Notes under the pieces: generated by a model
The model's database searches: none
What the model was told of the DNA's origin: nothing
What the model saw: the letters and a program-made list of their open reading frames with translations, nothing else
In this document: piece after piece, positions 52,123 through 63,350 of the stretch
How positions within the stretch are numbered: the stretch's first letter is position 1
Layout: each line of letters begins with the position of its first letter
Origin: Polaribacter sp. NJDZ03
Lineage (GTDB): Bacteria; Bacteroidota; Bacteroidia; Flavobacteriales; Flavobacteriaceae
DNA length: 64,000 nucleotides
NCBI RefSeq assembly: GCF_019263805.1
Contig: NZ_CP079195.1
Coordinates: forward strand, 2,777,001 to 2,841,000
Direction of reading: 5' to 3'
Translations under genes and position numbers: made by a program

Positions 52123-53970
52123 TTATTTAGTGTAAAGAATATTACTTTTTACTGAAATTCCGTTTTCACTAAATGCTTCTATGGTAAAATAATACGGTGT
52201 ATCTCTGTCTAAAGAACGCATAAAATGTTCTGTCGTATCGTAGACTTGCCATGATTGATATAATTTATCTTTTGCAATTCCCCAACGGATATTATAACCC
52301 TGAGCACCTTTTACTGCATCCCAAGAAAAAGATACATCTCTACGATCTGCTTCTCTTTTTACTTTGAACCCTGTAACTCCTGTTGGCTTATTTTCTAGTC
52401 CTAATCCAAATACTCTAAACTCGGACATTGCAAAGTTTGCTCCAGGTACTTTTATATTGTTATAACGTACATACTTTGCTTTTACAGGGTCGTCTAAAAC
52501 AATGTAAGCATTTGGTGTGTCTTTTTCGCTTGTACTTCTATCTACAACGATTTGCCAGTTAACGCCATCTTCAGAAGTTTCAATAGTAAATTGATGCTTT
52601 AATCCTTCGGTACGCGTATAAATTCCGGATTCATGGTCATGGAAATTTAATTGAAAAGCATTGATATTTCCGGGTTTTAGCATTTCAATAGTTATCCATT
52701 GTTTATCATCATTGGTGTCTGCAACCCAAAATGTTTTAGGATCTTCATCTGTTAATATTTTAGAGATTATTTGACCATCAGTATTTTTTTCTAAAGGTAA
52801 TTCTGTGACTTCTACCGCATCATCATCAGACGTAAATTTCTTTATCTGCATTAAGGAAGAAGAGACGGTAGCAGCTCCTTTATAAGACAATAACATCCAA
52901 CCATTGTGTTCTCCTGCTTTTGTAGGATGATTCGCTCCAAAACGCGGATAATCACCATAAGATGTGTTGCTATACATTAATCCGTCAGCATCAAAATAAG
53001 TAGGAAACATACTTAAACGACGTTCCCATTGCGAATTAGAGGCAAGCGCCATGGTTGCAAAGTGCCAATATTGCCCATTGGTTTGTTTTACCGTTATTCC
53101 GTGTCCAGCACCATTTGTAAATCCGCCTGGTTTAAAACTCATCGGGTTGTTTTTCATGTATTTAAATGGGCCTAATGGAGTGTCTCCAATATAAACTCCA
53201 TCTGCATACACATTAAATTGTGTGCCAGGTGCAGCATATTGTAAATAATATTTTCCGTTGTGTTTGGTCATAGAAGCGCCTTCCATATAGCCTTCCTTTA
53301 AGGTTGGATGAAAGTTGTTTTCTCCAAAACGTTCCCATCCGTGTTTTTCTTCATCGAGATTAAACAATTCTTTACGCACACCTGTTTCTAAAAAACGATC
53401 GTCCTTATTCAACATTTTTACCTGAAGCGGATTCACATTAGAAGAGCCCCAATACAAATAAGTTTGTCCGTCATCATCTATAAATAATTCAGAATCTTGA
53501 ATGTCTGTTGATATAGAAGCTGTTGGTGTCCATTTTCCTCCTTTAGGATCGTCTGTGTAAAGAATACTTCCGTAACCTGCAGGGTTACCGGCAAAGTATA
53601 CCAATGAATCCTTGTAATTAAAAGCTGTAGGCGCGTTACTACCTTCAAAAAACCATTGTTCTGGCTTAATAAAATTCCAGTTTATTAAATCTGTAGAATG
53701 CCAATAACCAAAAGAACGGGTTACAAACATGTAATACTCTCCTTTAAATTCTATAACCGCTGGATCTGCACCTGAACGGTACGATTTATTTTGAGTTGAA
53801 TTGTATACCATATAGGTATAATCAATATCTAATGGGTTGATATAGGTTTCAAGCCTTTTTTTTATTTCTGATATTTTCTTGGTATCAGAAGCTTGTGCTG
53901 TATTCTTATTTTTTTCATTATTACAAGAAAAAAGGAATACTAAAGTGAATAAAAAAAGTAGTTTTTTCAT
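52123..53970 (-). CDS. Glycoside hydrolase family 43 lipoprotein with discoidin and FN3 domains
   Basis: 615 residues, lipobox Cys16. Residues about 60-360 are the five-bladed GH43 propeller: catalytic base Asp in SGADPAVI, pKa-modulating Asp in DIQDSELFIDDDG, acid Glu in YMEGASMTKHNGKYYL. Then an F5/8 type C (discoidin) domain (about 390-520) and an FN3 domain (about 525-615). GH43 enzymes usually cut arabinose/xylose/galactose linkages, so its role in a beta-glucan locus is unclear. It is the last gene of the block, 178 bases after the GH3 gene, perhaps with its own promoter. Confidence 0.88.
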   Translation of the reverse strand: MKKLLFLFTLVFLFSCNNEKNKNTAQASDTKKISEIKKRLETYINPLDIDYTYMVYNSTQNKSYRSGADPAVIEFKGEYYMFVTRSFGYWHSTDLINWNFIKPEQWFFEGSNAPTAFNYKDSLVYFAGNPAGYGSILYTDDPKGGKWTPTASISTDIQDSELFIDDDGQTYLYWGSSNVNPLQVKMLNKDDRFLETGVRKELFNLDEEKHGWERFGENNFHPTLKEGYMEGASMTKHNGKYYLQYAAPGTQFNVYADGVYIGDTPLGPFKYMKNNPMSFKPGGFTNGAGHGITVKQTNGQYWHFATMALASNSQWERRLSMFPTYFDADGLMYSNTSYGDYPRFGANHPTKAGEHNGWMLLSYKGAATVSSSLMQIKKFTSDDDAVEVTELPLEKNTDGQIISKILTDEDPKTFWVADTNDDKQWITIEMLKPGNINAFQLNFHDHESGIYTRTEGLKHQFTIETSEDGVNWQIVVDRSTSEKDTPNAYIVLDDPVKAKYVRYNNIKVPGANFAMSEFRVFGLGLENKPTGVTGFKVKREADRRDVSFSWDAVKGAQGYNIRWGIAKDKLYQSWQVYDTTEHFMRSLDRDTPYYFTIEAFSENGISVKSNILYTK

Positions 53971-54148
53971 GATTTATAATTTAGTGCGTGTTCAAATTAA
54001 TTTTCTCTTCTGAAAATTTCATTCCCAAGTTACTAACCTAAGATTATGTTACAATCTGACAAGTAAAAACCACACAAAATAATAAGAATAGGGATAAACT
54101 TAAAAATTATGTGTGGCATGAAATTGTTATTATTTAATTGTGATGCTT

Positions 54149-56491
54149 TTATTTAGTCAATTCAAATTCTTTCATCATTTTGGTGTCTGAATTTGTTCCT
54201 ACAAAAACTTGAAACTGTCCTGGTTCTGCTACAAAATCTAATTCTGAATTATAGAATTTTAAATCTTCAACAGAAATTTTGAACGTTATATTCTGAGTTT
54301 CTCCTTTCTTAATCTCTACTTTTTGGAAACCTTTTAGCTCTTTTACAGGTCTAGTTACAGAACCAACAAGATCTCTTATGTATAATTGAACAACTTCTTT
54401 TCCGTCGTAATTACCAGAATTAGTAACCTCTACAGAAACATTAATTTCGCCATCCATATTTATAGAAGAGGTATCTAATTTCAAGTTTCCATAATCAAAC
54501 GTAGTGTAGCTTAATCCATAACCAAAAGGATACAAAGGCTCGTTACGAACATCGATATAGTTACTTTTAAATTTCTCAAATTTCCCTTCTGTATTTCCAA
54601 GAGGTCTTCCTGTATTTTTATGATTGTAAAATAATGGTACTTGACCTACATTTCTTGGAAAAGTAGCTGTTAATTTTCCTGAAGGATTTACATCTCCGAA
54701 TAATACATCAGAAATTGCTAAACCAGCTTCACTACCCGGAAACCATGCGTTAAGTATAGCAGGTACATTTTCATTTTCTTCCACTAAAACTAAAGGTCTT
54801 CCTGTAAATAATACTAAAACAACAGGTTTTCCTGTTTTTAATAAAGCATTCAATAAATCTTTCTGAACTTGTGGAATACCAAGGTCTGTTCTACTACTGC
54901 TTTCTCCACTTAATTCTGCAGATTCTCCAATAGTTGCTACAATAACATCAGACTTTGCTGCGATTTTAAGCGCTTCATCTAACAATTGTTTGTCTGTACG
55001 TCCGTCTCTAGGAATCCCTTTACCGAACATAGTGGCACGTTGTTCTAATTCTAAGTCATAATCGATGTTACTTCCTTTTGCGTATAACATGGTTGCTTTG
55101 TCACCAATAACTTCTTTTAAACCATCAAAAACAGAGTTTGATTTTTCTTGATCTGTAGCTACACTCCAAGTTCCAGCCATATTGTTAGCTGCTTTTGCCA
55201 ATGGACCAATTAAAGCAATTGTTCCAGATTTTTTAAGCGGAAGTAATTGATTTTCATTTTTTAGCAATACCATAGATTCCGCAGAAACTTTACGTGCAAA
55301 CGCTTTGTTTTCTGGTGTAAAAATTTCTGTTTTAGCTCTATCAAGATCGCAATATTTATAAGGATTGTCAAATAAACCTAATTGGTATTTTGCTGTTAGC
55401 ATACGTTTTACCGCCGTGTCAATTTCATCCATGGTTACTTTACCGTTTTCATAAGACTCTTTTAAAGTTTTTATAAAAGCAGCTGGAACTGAAGGAGAAT
55501 CTCCTGCCATATCCATATCTACACCTGCTTTTAATGCTTGTTCCGAAACTTGATATTTATCTCCAACACCATGTGCTATCATTTCATAAATACCTGTATA
55601 ATCAGTTACCACAAAACCATTAAAACCCCAATCATCTCTTAATACATCTGTAAGCAACCACTTGTTTCCTGTAGCAGGAATTCCGTCTATTTCGTTAAAG
55701 GAAGCCATTACAGAACCCACTCCGGCATCTACTGCTGCTTTGTAAGGTGCTAAGTATTCATTATACATTCTATTACGGCTCATATCTACTGTATTGTAAT
55801 CTCTACCTGCTTCAGAAGCACCGTAAAGTGCAAAGTGTTTTACACAAGCCATTAAGGTGTTATTTGCTGATAAATCATCAGATTGATACCCATTTACCAT
55901 AGCTACAGCAATTTTACTTCCTAGATAAGGATCTTCTCCATTTCCTTCAGAAACGCGTCCCCAACGTGGGTCTCTAGAGATATCAACCATCGGAGAGAAC
56001 GTCCAGTTAATTCCGTCTGCACTTGCTTCTGTAGCTGCTACTCTTGCCGTTTTTTCAATCATTTCCATATCCCAAGAACTAGAAAGACCTAAAGGAATTG
56101 GAAACGTTGTTTTGTAACCATGAATCACGTCCATTCCAAAAATTAATGGAATTCCTAATCTACTTTGTTCTACAGCAATTTTTTGAACTTCATAAATTTT
56201 TTCTGCTGTTTTAATATTGAATAACCCACCAACTTTACCTTCTTTTATGCGTTCTCCAACATCAGTTCCTTTTGCTGTTCCTGTGGTTATATCTCCAGAA
56301 GTTGGTAAATTAAGTTGGCCAATTTTTTCATCTAAGGTCATTAGTTCTAGAATTGAATCTATTTTTGGCTCGAATAGATTTTCTGCTGTTGCTTTAGAAC
56401 TTGTACCTGTATTATTGTTAGAATTACAGCTCGAAAAGATGATTGCTATAATTAGAATACCTGTTATTTTTAGAATAGATTGTTTTGTCAT
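54149..56491 (-). CDS. bglX: Glycoside hydrolase family 3 beta-glucosidase (BglX-like lipoprotein)
   Basis: 780 residues, lipobox Cys22. Three-domain GH3: TIM barrel (FSPMVDISRDPRWGRVSEGNG), nucleophile Asp about 297 in GFVVTDYTGI, alpha/beta sandwich with the acid/base region GESAELSGESSSRTDL, and a C-terminal FnIII domain. It releases glucose from oligosaccharides. In Bacteroides thetaiotaomicron a GH3 next to a GH144 enzyme acts on sophoro-oligosaccharides, and the same pairing occurs here. It is 5 bases from the esterase gene. Confidence 0.93.
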   Translation of the reverse strand: MTKQSILKITGILIIAIIFSSCNSNNNTGTSSKATAENLFEPKIDSILELMTLDEKIGQLNLPTSGDITTGTAKGTDVGERIKEGKVGGLFNIKTAEKIYEVQKIAVEQSRLGIPLIFGMDVIHGYKTTFPIPLGLSSSWDMEMIEKTARVAATEASADGINWTFSPMVDISRDPRWGRVSEGNGEDPYLGSKIAVAMVNGYQSDDLSANNTLMACVKHFALYGASEAGRDYNTVDMSRNRMYNEYLAPYKAAVDAGVGSVMASFNEIDGIPATGNKWLLTDVLRDDWGFNGFVVTDYTGIYEMIAHGVGDKYQVSEQALKAGVDMDMAGDSPSVPAAFIKTLKESYENGKVTMDEIDTAVKRMLTAKYQLGLFDNPYKYCDLDRAKTEIFTPENKAFARKVSAESMVLLKNENQLLPLKKSGTIALIGPLAKAANNMAGTWSVATDQEKSNSVFDGLKEVIGDKATMLYAKGSNIDYDLELEQRATMFGKGIPRDGRTDKQLLDEALKIAAKSDVIVATIGESAELSGESSSRTDLGIPQVQKDLLNALLKTGKPVVLVLFTGRPLVLVEENENVPAILNAWFPGSEAGLAISDVLFGDVNPSGKLTATFPRNVGQVPLFYNHKNTGRPLGNTEGKFEKFKSNYIDVRNEPLYPFGYGLSYTTFDYGNLKLDTSSINMDGEINVSVEVTNSGNYDGKEVVQLYIRDLVGSVTRPVKELKGFQKVEIKKGETQNITFKISVEDLKFYNSELDFVAEPGQFQVFVGTNSDTKMMKEFELTK

Positions 56492-56496
56492 TTTTT

Positions 56497-57297
<801 letters not shown>

Positions 57298-57309
57298 TTT
57301 TCTTACTTA

Positions 57310-58662
57310 TTAATAGGTAAAACCAAGTGCATCTAAACCATTTTGTACATCGCTATTTTTCATGAATAATCGCCATAACAAGCCTGTTCTGTGATTTTCT
57401 ATCATTATAGGAATAGGACCTTGGTCTATTGCAAGATATTTTTCTATGTACCAATCATCTTCAAGGCTAAAAGCATCATAAGGACCGTATTTACCAACAA
57501 CACGATCATGATTTATATAAATGTTTCTTAAAACATTCATGCTTTCATTTGGTGTGTATGGAAAAGAAGATAATGCTGCAGTTGGTGAAATTACACCAAG
57601 ATCATCACCTGGTCTATGTCCATGATAACCATCTATGGAATAGCTAGAAGTTAAACCCCAAAGATCCTCTCCGTATCCTTTATAATTTAGTGGATTATCG
57701 ACTGCGTATTTGTAATGAATTTTAGCTTGATTTTGTGTTAGTGTCCAATAATTTGCATATTGATCTGATAAGTTTCTAGGATCTAAACCTAAGTAGGAGT
57801 AATGCGCCCAAAATAAAGGTCCAATCAAATCTGTATCATTATAAAAATAGTTTAAAACGAGGTTTTCATCATAATAGGTTTTATTAGAAACAATAGCACC
57901 ATTTTTTGCCCATCCCTGTTCATAAACAGATTTTGTAATTGGGTGTGTTGGTGATGCTGCAGCGAGGACATACATAATTAAACATTCGTTATAACCTTGA
58001 ACAGGTAAGTTCATGTCCCAACCATATTCTGGCGACCAATGCCAGTACAAAACATCTTCTCCGTTTTTGGTGTACCAGTCCCATTCTACAGTTCTGTATA
58101 GGTTATCTATTTTAGAAACCAATTCTTTTTCCTCTAGAGTATTGCCATCAAAATATTCAGAAACCGTTAATAAACCTTGAATAAGAAAAGCTGTTTCAAC
58201 CAAATCTCCTCCATTATCTTTTTCGCTAAAGGGCTGTGTTTTTCCGGTTTCACCGTTAATCCAATGTGGCCAAGCACCATGAAAGCGATCTGCTTTTTCT
58301 AAAAAATCTACTATTTTTTGAAACCTTATAAGTGCTGCTTCTCTCGATATAAATCCTCTTTCAATTCCTACTAAAATGGCCATCAATCCAAAACCACTTC
58401 CTCCAGTAGTTACGGTAGTTTTAGGCGATTCAAGATACATATTATCCATGTGTATTCTTTCGAGAGCCAAACCTGAATTAGGTTCTGCTCCTTCCCAAAA
58501 ATAATTGATAGTTTGTTCTTGAATGCGATCTAAAAGGGCATCATCAGAAATAAAGTTATCCTCTACAACGGTATCTGTAGTAGTTTCTTCTTTTTGCTTA
58601 TTACAACCAAATAGAGCTAGTGATAGTATACTTATTAATAGAAAATTACGCATATATAACAT
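57310..58662 (-). CDS. Glucoamylase-fold (PF10091) protein, probable GH144 endo-beta-1,2-glucanase
   Basis: 450 residues, lipobox Cys20. The alpha/alpha-toroid family is recognisable from NYFWEGAEPNSGLALERI, TTGGSGFGLMAILVGIERGF, GEDLWGLTSSYSIDGY and YTPNESMNVLRNI. PF10091 covers the GH144 endo-beta-1,2-glucanases of Chitinophaga and Bacteroides and the toroid domain of cyclic beta-1,2-glucan synthases. The neighbouring GH3, SusC and SusD fit an outer-membrane beta-1,2-glucan system. ATG 58662 or ATG 58653 could start it. Confidence 0.82.
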   Translation of the reverse strand: MLYMRNFLLISILSLALFGCNKQKEETTTDTVVEDNFISDDALLDRIQEQTINYFWEGAEPNSGLALERIHMDNMYLESPKTTVTTGGSGFGLMAILVGIERGFISREAALIRFQKIVDFLEKADRFHGAWPHWINGETGKTQPFSEKDNGGDLVETAFLIQGLLTVSEYFDGNTLEEKELVSKIDNLYRTVEWDWYTKNGEDVLYWHWSPEYGWDMNLPVQGYNECLIMYVLAAASPTHPITKSVYEQGWAKNGAIVSNKTYYDENLVLNYFYNDTDLIGPLFWAHYSYLGLDPRNLSDQYANYWTLTQNQAKIHYKYAVDNPLNYKGYGEDLWGLTSSYSIDGYHGHRPGDDLGVISPTAALSSFPYTPNESMNVLRNIYINHDRVVGKYGPYDAFSLEDDWYIEKYLAIDQGPIPIMIENHRTGLLWRLFMKNSDVQNGLDALGFTY

Positions 58663-58680
58663 GTTCTTAAATGATACATT

Positions 58681-58721
58681 AAATTTCAGCTATACTTAAA
58701 TGGTAAGCATAGCTGAAATTT
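58681..58721 (-). other. Strong intercistronic hairpin between susD and the GH144-like gene
   Basis: AAATTTCAGCTAT and ATAGCTGAAATTT pair perfectly, and the pairing continues inward with one mismatch to CTTA/TAAG, giving about 18 bp and an AATGG loop. It lies 5 bases after the susD stop. No T tract follows leftward, so it is more like an mRNA-stabilising or processing element than a terminator. Confidence 0.7.
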
Positions 58722-58725
58722 TAGA

Positions 58726-60138
58726 TTACTCCCATCCTGGGTTTTGTGTCATTCCCGGAGTTTGTATTAATTGATTGTAAGGAATTGGAAACAATTCGTG
58801 TTTACCAACAACAAATGTTTTACCATCTGCAGCCATTGCTTCTTTTGCTTGTCCTGTTCTAACAATATCAAACCAACGATCATGTTCCATCGCTAATTCT
58901 AAGTGTCTTTCTTTCCATATTTGTGCTACTGTTGGATTGCTAATAGAAGGTAAATCTACTCTGCTTCTTACTAAATTAAGTGGTGTTGCAGCATCTTGAC
59001 CAATATATGTTGCAGCTTCCGCTTTTATTAATAGAATTTCTGCATAACGAAGTATTCGTATGTTTTTATCGCCATCGTCTGATCCTGCAGAAGCAGTAGA
59101 ATATGCTTTTTCATTATACCTAGGGTTTTCAACTTCAAAAACTTTACGACCATCCCATAGTGTTTCACCTTCAAAAATAATAGAAGCATTCATTCTAATT
59201 AGATCACCTTCTGCTTCGAACGCTTTTACAAGTGTTTCAGATGGATTGTTATATCCCCATCCCCAACCGTCAGCACCTCTGGCACCTTGAGTTTGTGAAT
59301 ATTGTTGCACACCATGAGCTATAGATTCTCCTCTAGCTTGCACTTCAAAAATAGATTCGATACAATTTTCTGTGGAAGCTCTCCATAATTCTTCATAATT
59401 TGGATGCAATTCATATTCTCCAGAATTAATAACATTGTCTGCCATGTCATATGCTTTTTGCCATTCTTTTTCATAAAGGTAAACTTTAGATAAAAGTGCT
59501 TGAGCAGCTCCTTTAGTTGCACGACCTAAATCTTCTGAAGCATACTTACTTTTAAGAGGTAGCTTTTCTATAGCATCTAATAAGTCTGCTTCTATATAAG
59601 CGTATACATCTGCTACAGGTTGTCTTTCAACTAAATCTACATCTTGTAATGGTACAGCCCCAAAAGATCTTACTAACCAAAAATAATTTAAAGCTCTTAA
59701 AAACTTCGCTTCACCAACTAATCTGTTTTGTAAGTTTTCATCTGTTAGACCATAATTTTCTGTATAATCTATAGCAATCGTTGCTCTGTTTATAGATTTA
59801 TACCAATTTTGCCACATAGAAAGAATTGAACCAGCACTACTTGTATAGGTTAAGGCATCTAATACGTCTTTATCACCCCCAGTATCGGTAGAAGAACTAC
59901 CTTTATCTGAATTGTCAGATATAATTTCTGTTATTCCAAGATAAGAAAAAGCATAATCCCATTCGGTTAACATACCGTAGGCACCATTTACCATTTCTTT
60001 AGGCGTTACTGTTTCAGTATCGTCTTGCTCTAAACGATCTTTACTATCAACATTTAAATAATCTTCACTACAAGAAACAGTAGTGAAAAGCAGTCCTATA
60101 GCAAATAGAATCTGTATATTTTTAATATTATTTTTCAT
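58726..60138 (-). CDS. SusD/RagB family glycan-binding lipoprotein
   Basis: 470 residues, lipobox Cys23 (TTVSC) followed by EDYLNVDSKDRLEQDD. SusD hallmarks: TPR-rich helices, FLRALNYFWLVRSFGAVPL, ATKGAAQALLSKVYLYEKEW, NIRILRYAEILLIKAEA and the C-terminal WKERHLELAMEHDRWFDIVR with PIPYNQL. It caps the SusC barrel and captures glycan. It is 20 bases after susC. No SusE/F-like gene is present. Confidence 0.95.
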   Translation of the reverse strand: MKNNIKNIQILFAIGLLFTTVSCSEDYLNVDSKDRLEQDDTETVTPKEMVNGAYGMLTEWDYAFSYLGITEIISDNSDKGSSSTDTGGDKDVLDALTYTSSAGSILSMWQNWYKSINRATIAIDYTENYGLTDENLQNRLVGEAKFLRALNYFWLVRSFGAVPLQDVDLVERQPVADVYAYIEADLLDAIEKLPLKSKYASEDLGRATKGAAQALLSKVYLYEKEWQKAYDMADNVINSGEYELHPNYEELWRASTENCIESIFEVQARGESIAHGVQQYSQTQGARGADGWGWGYNNPSETLVKAFEAEGDLIRMNASIIFEGETLWDGRKVFEVENPRYNEKAYSTASAGSDDGDKNIRILRYAEILLIKAEAATYIGQDAATPLNLVRSRVDLPSISNPTVAQIWKERHLELAMEHDRWFDIVRTGQAKEAMAADGKTFVVGKHELFPIPYNQLIQTPGMTQNPGWE

Positions 60139-60158
60139 GATAATTATTTTTTAAAATT

Positions 60159-63100
60159 TTATAAATCGATGTTTACACCAAATAAGAAAGTTTTAGTGTT
60201 TGGGTATGCAGAAAGTTCTATTCCTGCTGCTCCACTTGCTCCTGCAGAACCAGATGAACCAACTATTTCTGGAGTAAAACCAGAATACTTAGTAAACATA
60301 AATGGGTTTTTAGCAGTTGCATAAACTCTAATTCTAGAAACTTGATTCATTAGCACCGGTAAAGTATAACCAATGGTAATATTGTTGATTCTTAAATAAT
60401 CTCCATCTTCTAAATAATAACTTGATGCATAAGAATCTTTACCTGCTCCTGGGTTTACATTGGTAGATCCTTCGCCTGTCCATCTATTTGCAAATGTATC
60501 ATACGCTATGTTTTCACCACCGTCTATACTCGTTCCTTTTAAACCGTTATAGATTTTATTTCCACCAGCTCCAAAAGCATCAACAGCTAAGTCAAAACTT
60601 TTATAGTTTAAACCTACATTAAATCCGAAGTTATAAGTAGGAATGTAAGAACCGAAGAATTTTTTGTCATTATCATCGATAACACCATCATTATTTTGAT
60701 CTTTATAACGTAAATGTCCTGGAGATGGAGTACCGTAATGTGCATTGTTATTTATTTCATCTTGGTTTTGCCAAACACCATCTGCTTCGTACATCCACCA
60801 AGCATAAATAGGCTGTCCTTCTTGTAATTTCTTTGTGATTTGACCGTTAGATAAACTACCTCCGGTTTGACCATCATAAGCAGATTTTACATTCTCAACA
60901 TTATTTTTATTATCAGAAAACACAAAACCTAAGTTGTATGATAAGTCTTCAGTGATATTGTCTCTCCAATTAAATTCTATTTCAAAACCTTTGTTTAGTA
61001 CTTCTGCACCATGATCATAATAATTGGTTCCTTCACCAGAAGTGTAAACAGGAGTTACATTTAAAATAGCATTTTCTGTGTTTCTATTGTAGTAGTTAAA
61101 ACTACCAGATAATCTTGAGCTATACGCCTGAAAATCTAAACCAACGTTTGTTTCTTTAGTAATTTCCCAAGAAATAGGGTAGATAGAAGCACCTAAAGCT
61201 GCACCGTACACTAAATCTTGATTCGCCCCAAATACGTAATTTACATTACTACTTCCGGTAGCGGTTGAATATGTTGACACATTAAAAGGAACATCTGAAT
61301 TTCCTAATTTACCCCAACCTACTCTCATTTTTAAGAAATTTAGGTTTTCTATATCACTTAAAAATGATTCTTTAGTTAACACCCAACCTGCACTAAAAGA
61401 AGGGAAGTTTCCAAAATATTCTGTATTGTTATCATTATTGAATGTGCTTATACCGTCTCTACGAATATTTGCTTGAAGAAAGTATTTTTCATTGTAGTTA
61501 TATTGCAACCTTCCATAATAGGATAATTGATTTGTAGGCGTAGATGAACTTTGTTGTGACGTTTGTTCATAATCTTCAGAAGCAAAGTTGATGTTCCAAT
61601 ATTGTTCTTTTTGTGGCACATCATAAGCAAGTTGATAAGTGTTAAACGTATTGTTTTTACTACCTTTTGTAAGACCTGCTACCACATTAATGCTGTGATT
61701 GCCTATTATTTTGTCGAAAGTTAAATAATTATCCCAGTTGTATCTATAGCTTTCAGATCTGCTAAAAGATAAGTTGTTATCTGCATATGCTGTAGTTGTT
61801 GGGTTTGCTTCTTTTAAAGCATTAAAATCAGCTTCATTTTGCCCTGTATTTGTAGTTAAATACTGAGACTTAATATCATTAAAAGATCTTGATTTGTAGT
61901 ACGATTTAGTACCTCCAAAACGAGAGTTTGCTTTTAAAGAACCTGTTATCTTAACCTCTAAATCAAAAGATCCTTGTAAATCTGTAGTTTCATCTTTTTG
62001 ATTGTTATAATATACAGTTGCCAAAGGGTTACCTATAGAGTTTAAACGGCTGTTACCTTGGTAACCAACAATTCCTGTATTCGTATTCCAGTTAGATTGA
62101 CCAAAAGCACCATTATCATAGTACGCAGGCACTAATGGAGATTGTCTGTATGCTTCATTAAAGGCATTAAAAGGTTTTGGAGTTCCTTTTGAAATTGCAG
62201 CACTAAAGCTTTGTGTAAATTTCACCGTGTTTTCAAAAAGGTTGAAGGTATTGTTAGATCTTAACGTATTTCTAGTTAAGTTTTGATCTTTTAAAAGTCC
62301 ATCCTCATTGTAATTATTTAAACTAAAGAAATAATTTGTATGTTCATTAGCTCCAGAAATAGAAACATTATTACTATTAGATAATCTAACATCTGTTAAC
62401 TCATCATACCAATCTGTATCATTTGCTTGGTTTGGTGATAATAAATCTGTAGACCCTAAAGATGTACGAACTTCATTAAAGTAAGTAATGTACTCTGATG
62501 CATCTGCCATTTTTACTGGGTTCAGCGTACTAGTTGCTCCGTAGTAAGAACTTAATGAAACTTTAGCTTTTCCATTCTGCCCTTTTTTGGTTGTAATGAA
62601 TATAACACCGTTTGCAGCATCCATACCATAAATAGCAGCTGAGGCAGCATCTTTCATAACATCCATTGTTTCAATATCAGAAGGGTTTATGTTACTAATA
62701 CCACTTACTTGTATACCATCTACAATATAAAGAGGTGTTGTACCAGATGCGGCAGTACCTAATCCTCTTATCATTACTACAGGATCACTACCAGGTGCAT
62801 TGGTGTTAATAATATTTACACCAGACAATTTTCCTTGTATAGATTGTGTAGCGTTTGCTGCGGGTTGTTTTAATAAATCATCTGATTTAATACTAGAAAC
62901 AGCACCTGTAAGATCTGATCTTTTTTGGGTACCATAACCAATAACTACAATTTCATTTAGAGATTCTACGTCATCTTCTAATGAAATATCGATAACATTT
63001 TCATTATTTACTGTTACTGTAATTTTTTTAAAGCCAATGTAGCTAAATGTTAATTGTTCACCTTTATTAACGGTAAGAGCGTACTTTCCATCAAAATCGG

Positions 63101-63257
63101 TTGAGACCCCGTTGGCTGTTCCTGCTAAAGCAACACTTACTCCTGGTAAAGGAGTACCTCCATTTTTACTTGTTACAATACCATTTATTTCCATTTTTTG
63201 TGCAAAGGCACCTAATGAAAAAAACAATATTAATAATAGACTAATCTTTGTTTTCAT
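60159..63257 (-). CDS. SusC/RagA family TonB-dependent outer-membrane transporter
   Basis: 1032 residues with signal peptide (MKTKISLLLILFFSLGAFAQ). CarboxypepD_reg-like domain at about 22-105 (SFSYIGFKK-type end), then the TonB-box region NEIVVIGYGTQKRSDLTG, the plug (SGVNIINTNAPGSDPVVMIR, TPLYIVDGIQV) and a 22-strand barrel ending in an aromatic strand. It imports oligosaccharides with SusD using TonB energy. The 250-base region upstream has the TGACGTA cluster. Confidence 0.96.
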   Translation of the reverse strand: MKTKISLLLILFFSLGAFAQKMEINGIVTSKNGGTPLPGVSVALAGTANGVSTDFDGKYALTVNKGEQLTFSYIGFKKITVTVNNENVIDISLEDDVESLNEIVVIGYGTQKRSDLTGAVSSIKSDDLLKQPAANATQSIQGKLSGVNIINTNAPGSDPVVMIRGLGTAASGTTPLYIVDGIQVSGISNINPSDIETMDVMKDAASAAIYGMDAANGVIFITTKKGQNGKAKVSLSSYYGATSTLNPVKMADASEYITYFNEVRTSLGSTDLLSPNQANDTDWYDELTDVRLSNSNNVSISGANEHTNYFFSLNNYNEDGLLKDQNLTRNTLRSNNTFNLFENTVKFTQSFSAAISKGTPKPFNAFNEAYRQSPLVPAYYDNGAFGQSNWNTNTGIVGYQGNSRLNSIGNPLATVYYNNQKDETTDLQGSFDLEVKITGSLKANSRFGGTKSYYKSRSFNDIKSQYLTTNTGQNEADFNALKEANPTTTAYADNNLSFSRSESYRYNWDNYLTFDKIIGNHSINVVAGLTKGSKNNTFNTYQLAYDVPQKEQYWNINFASEDYEQTSQQSSSTPTNQLSYYGRLQYNYNEKYFLQANIRRDGISTFNNDNNTEYFGNFPSFSAGWVLTKESFLSDIENLNFLKMRVGWGKLGNSDVPFNVSTYSTATGSSNVNYVFGANQDLVYGAALGASIYPISWEITKETNVGLDFQAYSSRLSGSFNYYNRNTENAILNVTPVYTSGEGTNYYDHGAEVLNKGFEIEFNWRDNITEDLSYNLGFVFSDNKNNVENVKSAYDGQTGGSLSNGQITKKLQEGQPIYAWWMYEADGVWQNQDEINNNAHYGTPSPGHLRYKDQNNDGVIDDNDKKFFGSYIPTYNFGFNVGLNYKSFDLAVDAFGAGGNKIYNGLKGTSIDGGENIAYDTFANRWTGEGSTNVNPGAGKDSYASSYYLEDGDYLRINNITIGYTLPVLMNQVSRIRVYATAKNPFMFTKYSGFTPEIVGSSGSAGASGAAGIELSAYPNTKTFLFGVNIDL

Positions 63258-63350
63258 ATTAGTGTTATTAATTATTAAATATTCAGTTTATTCGGTAGAC
63301 TAAATTATAAACTATTATTAAATAAATTAAAAAGAGCTTTACATTTTAAA

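Noticed and set aside
54070..54116. CCACACA/TGTGTGG inverted repeat between the GH3 and GH43 genes
   Set aside because: The arms are 7 bp with a 33-base loop and no T tract; too weak to call.
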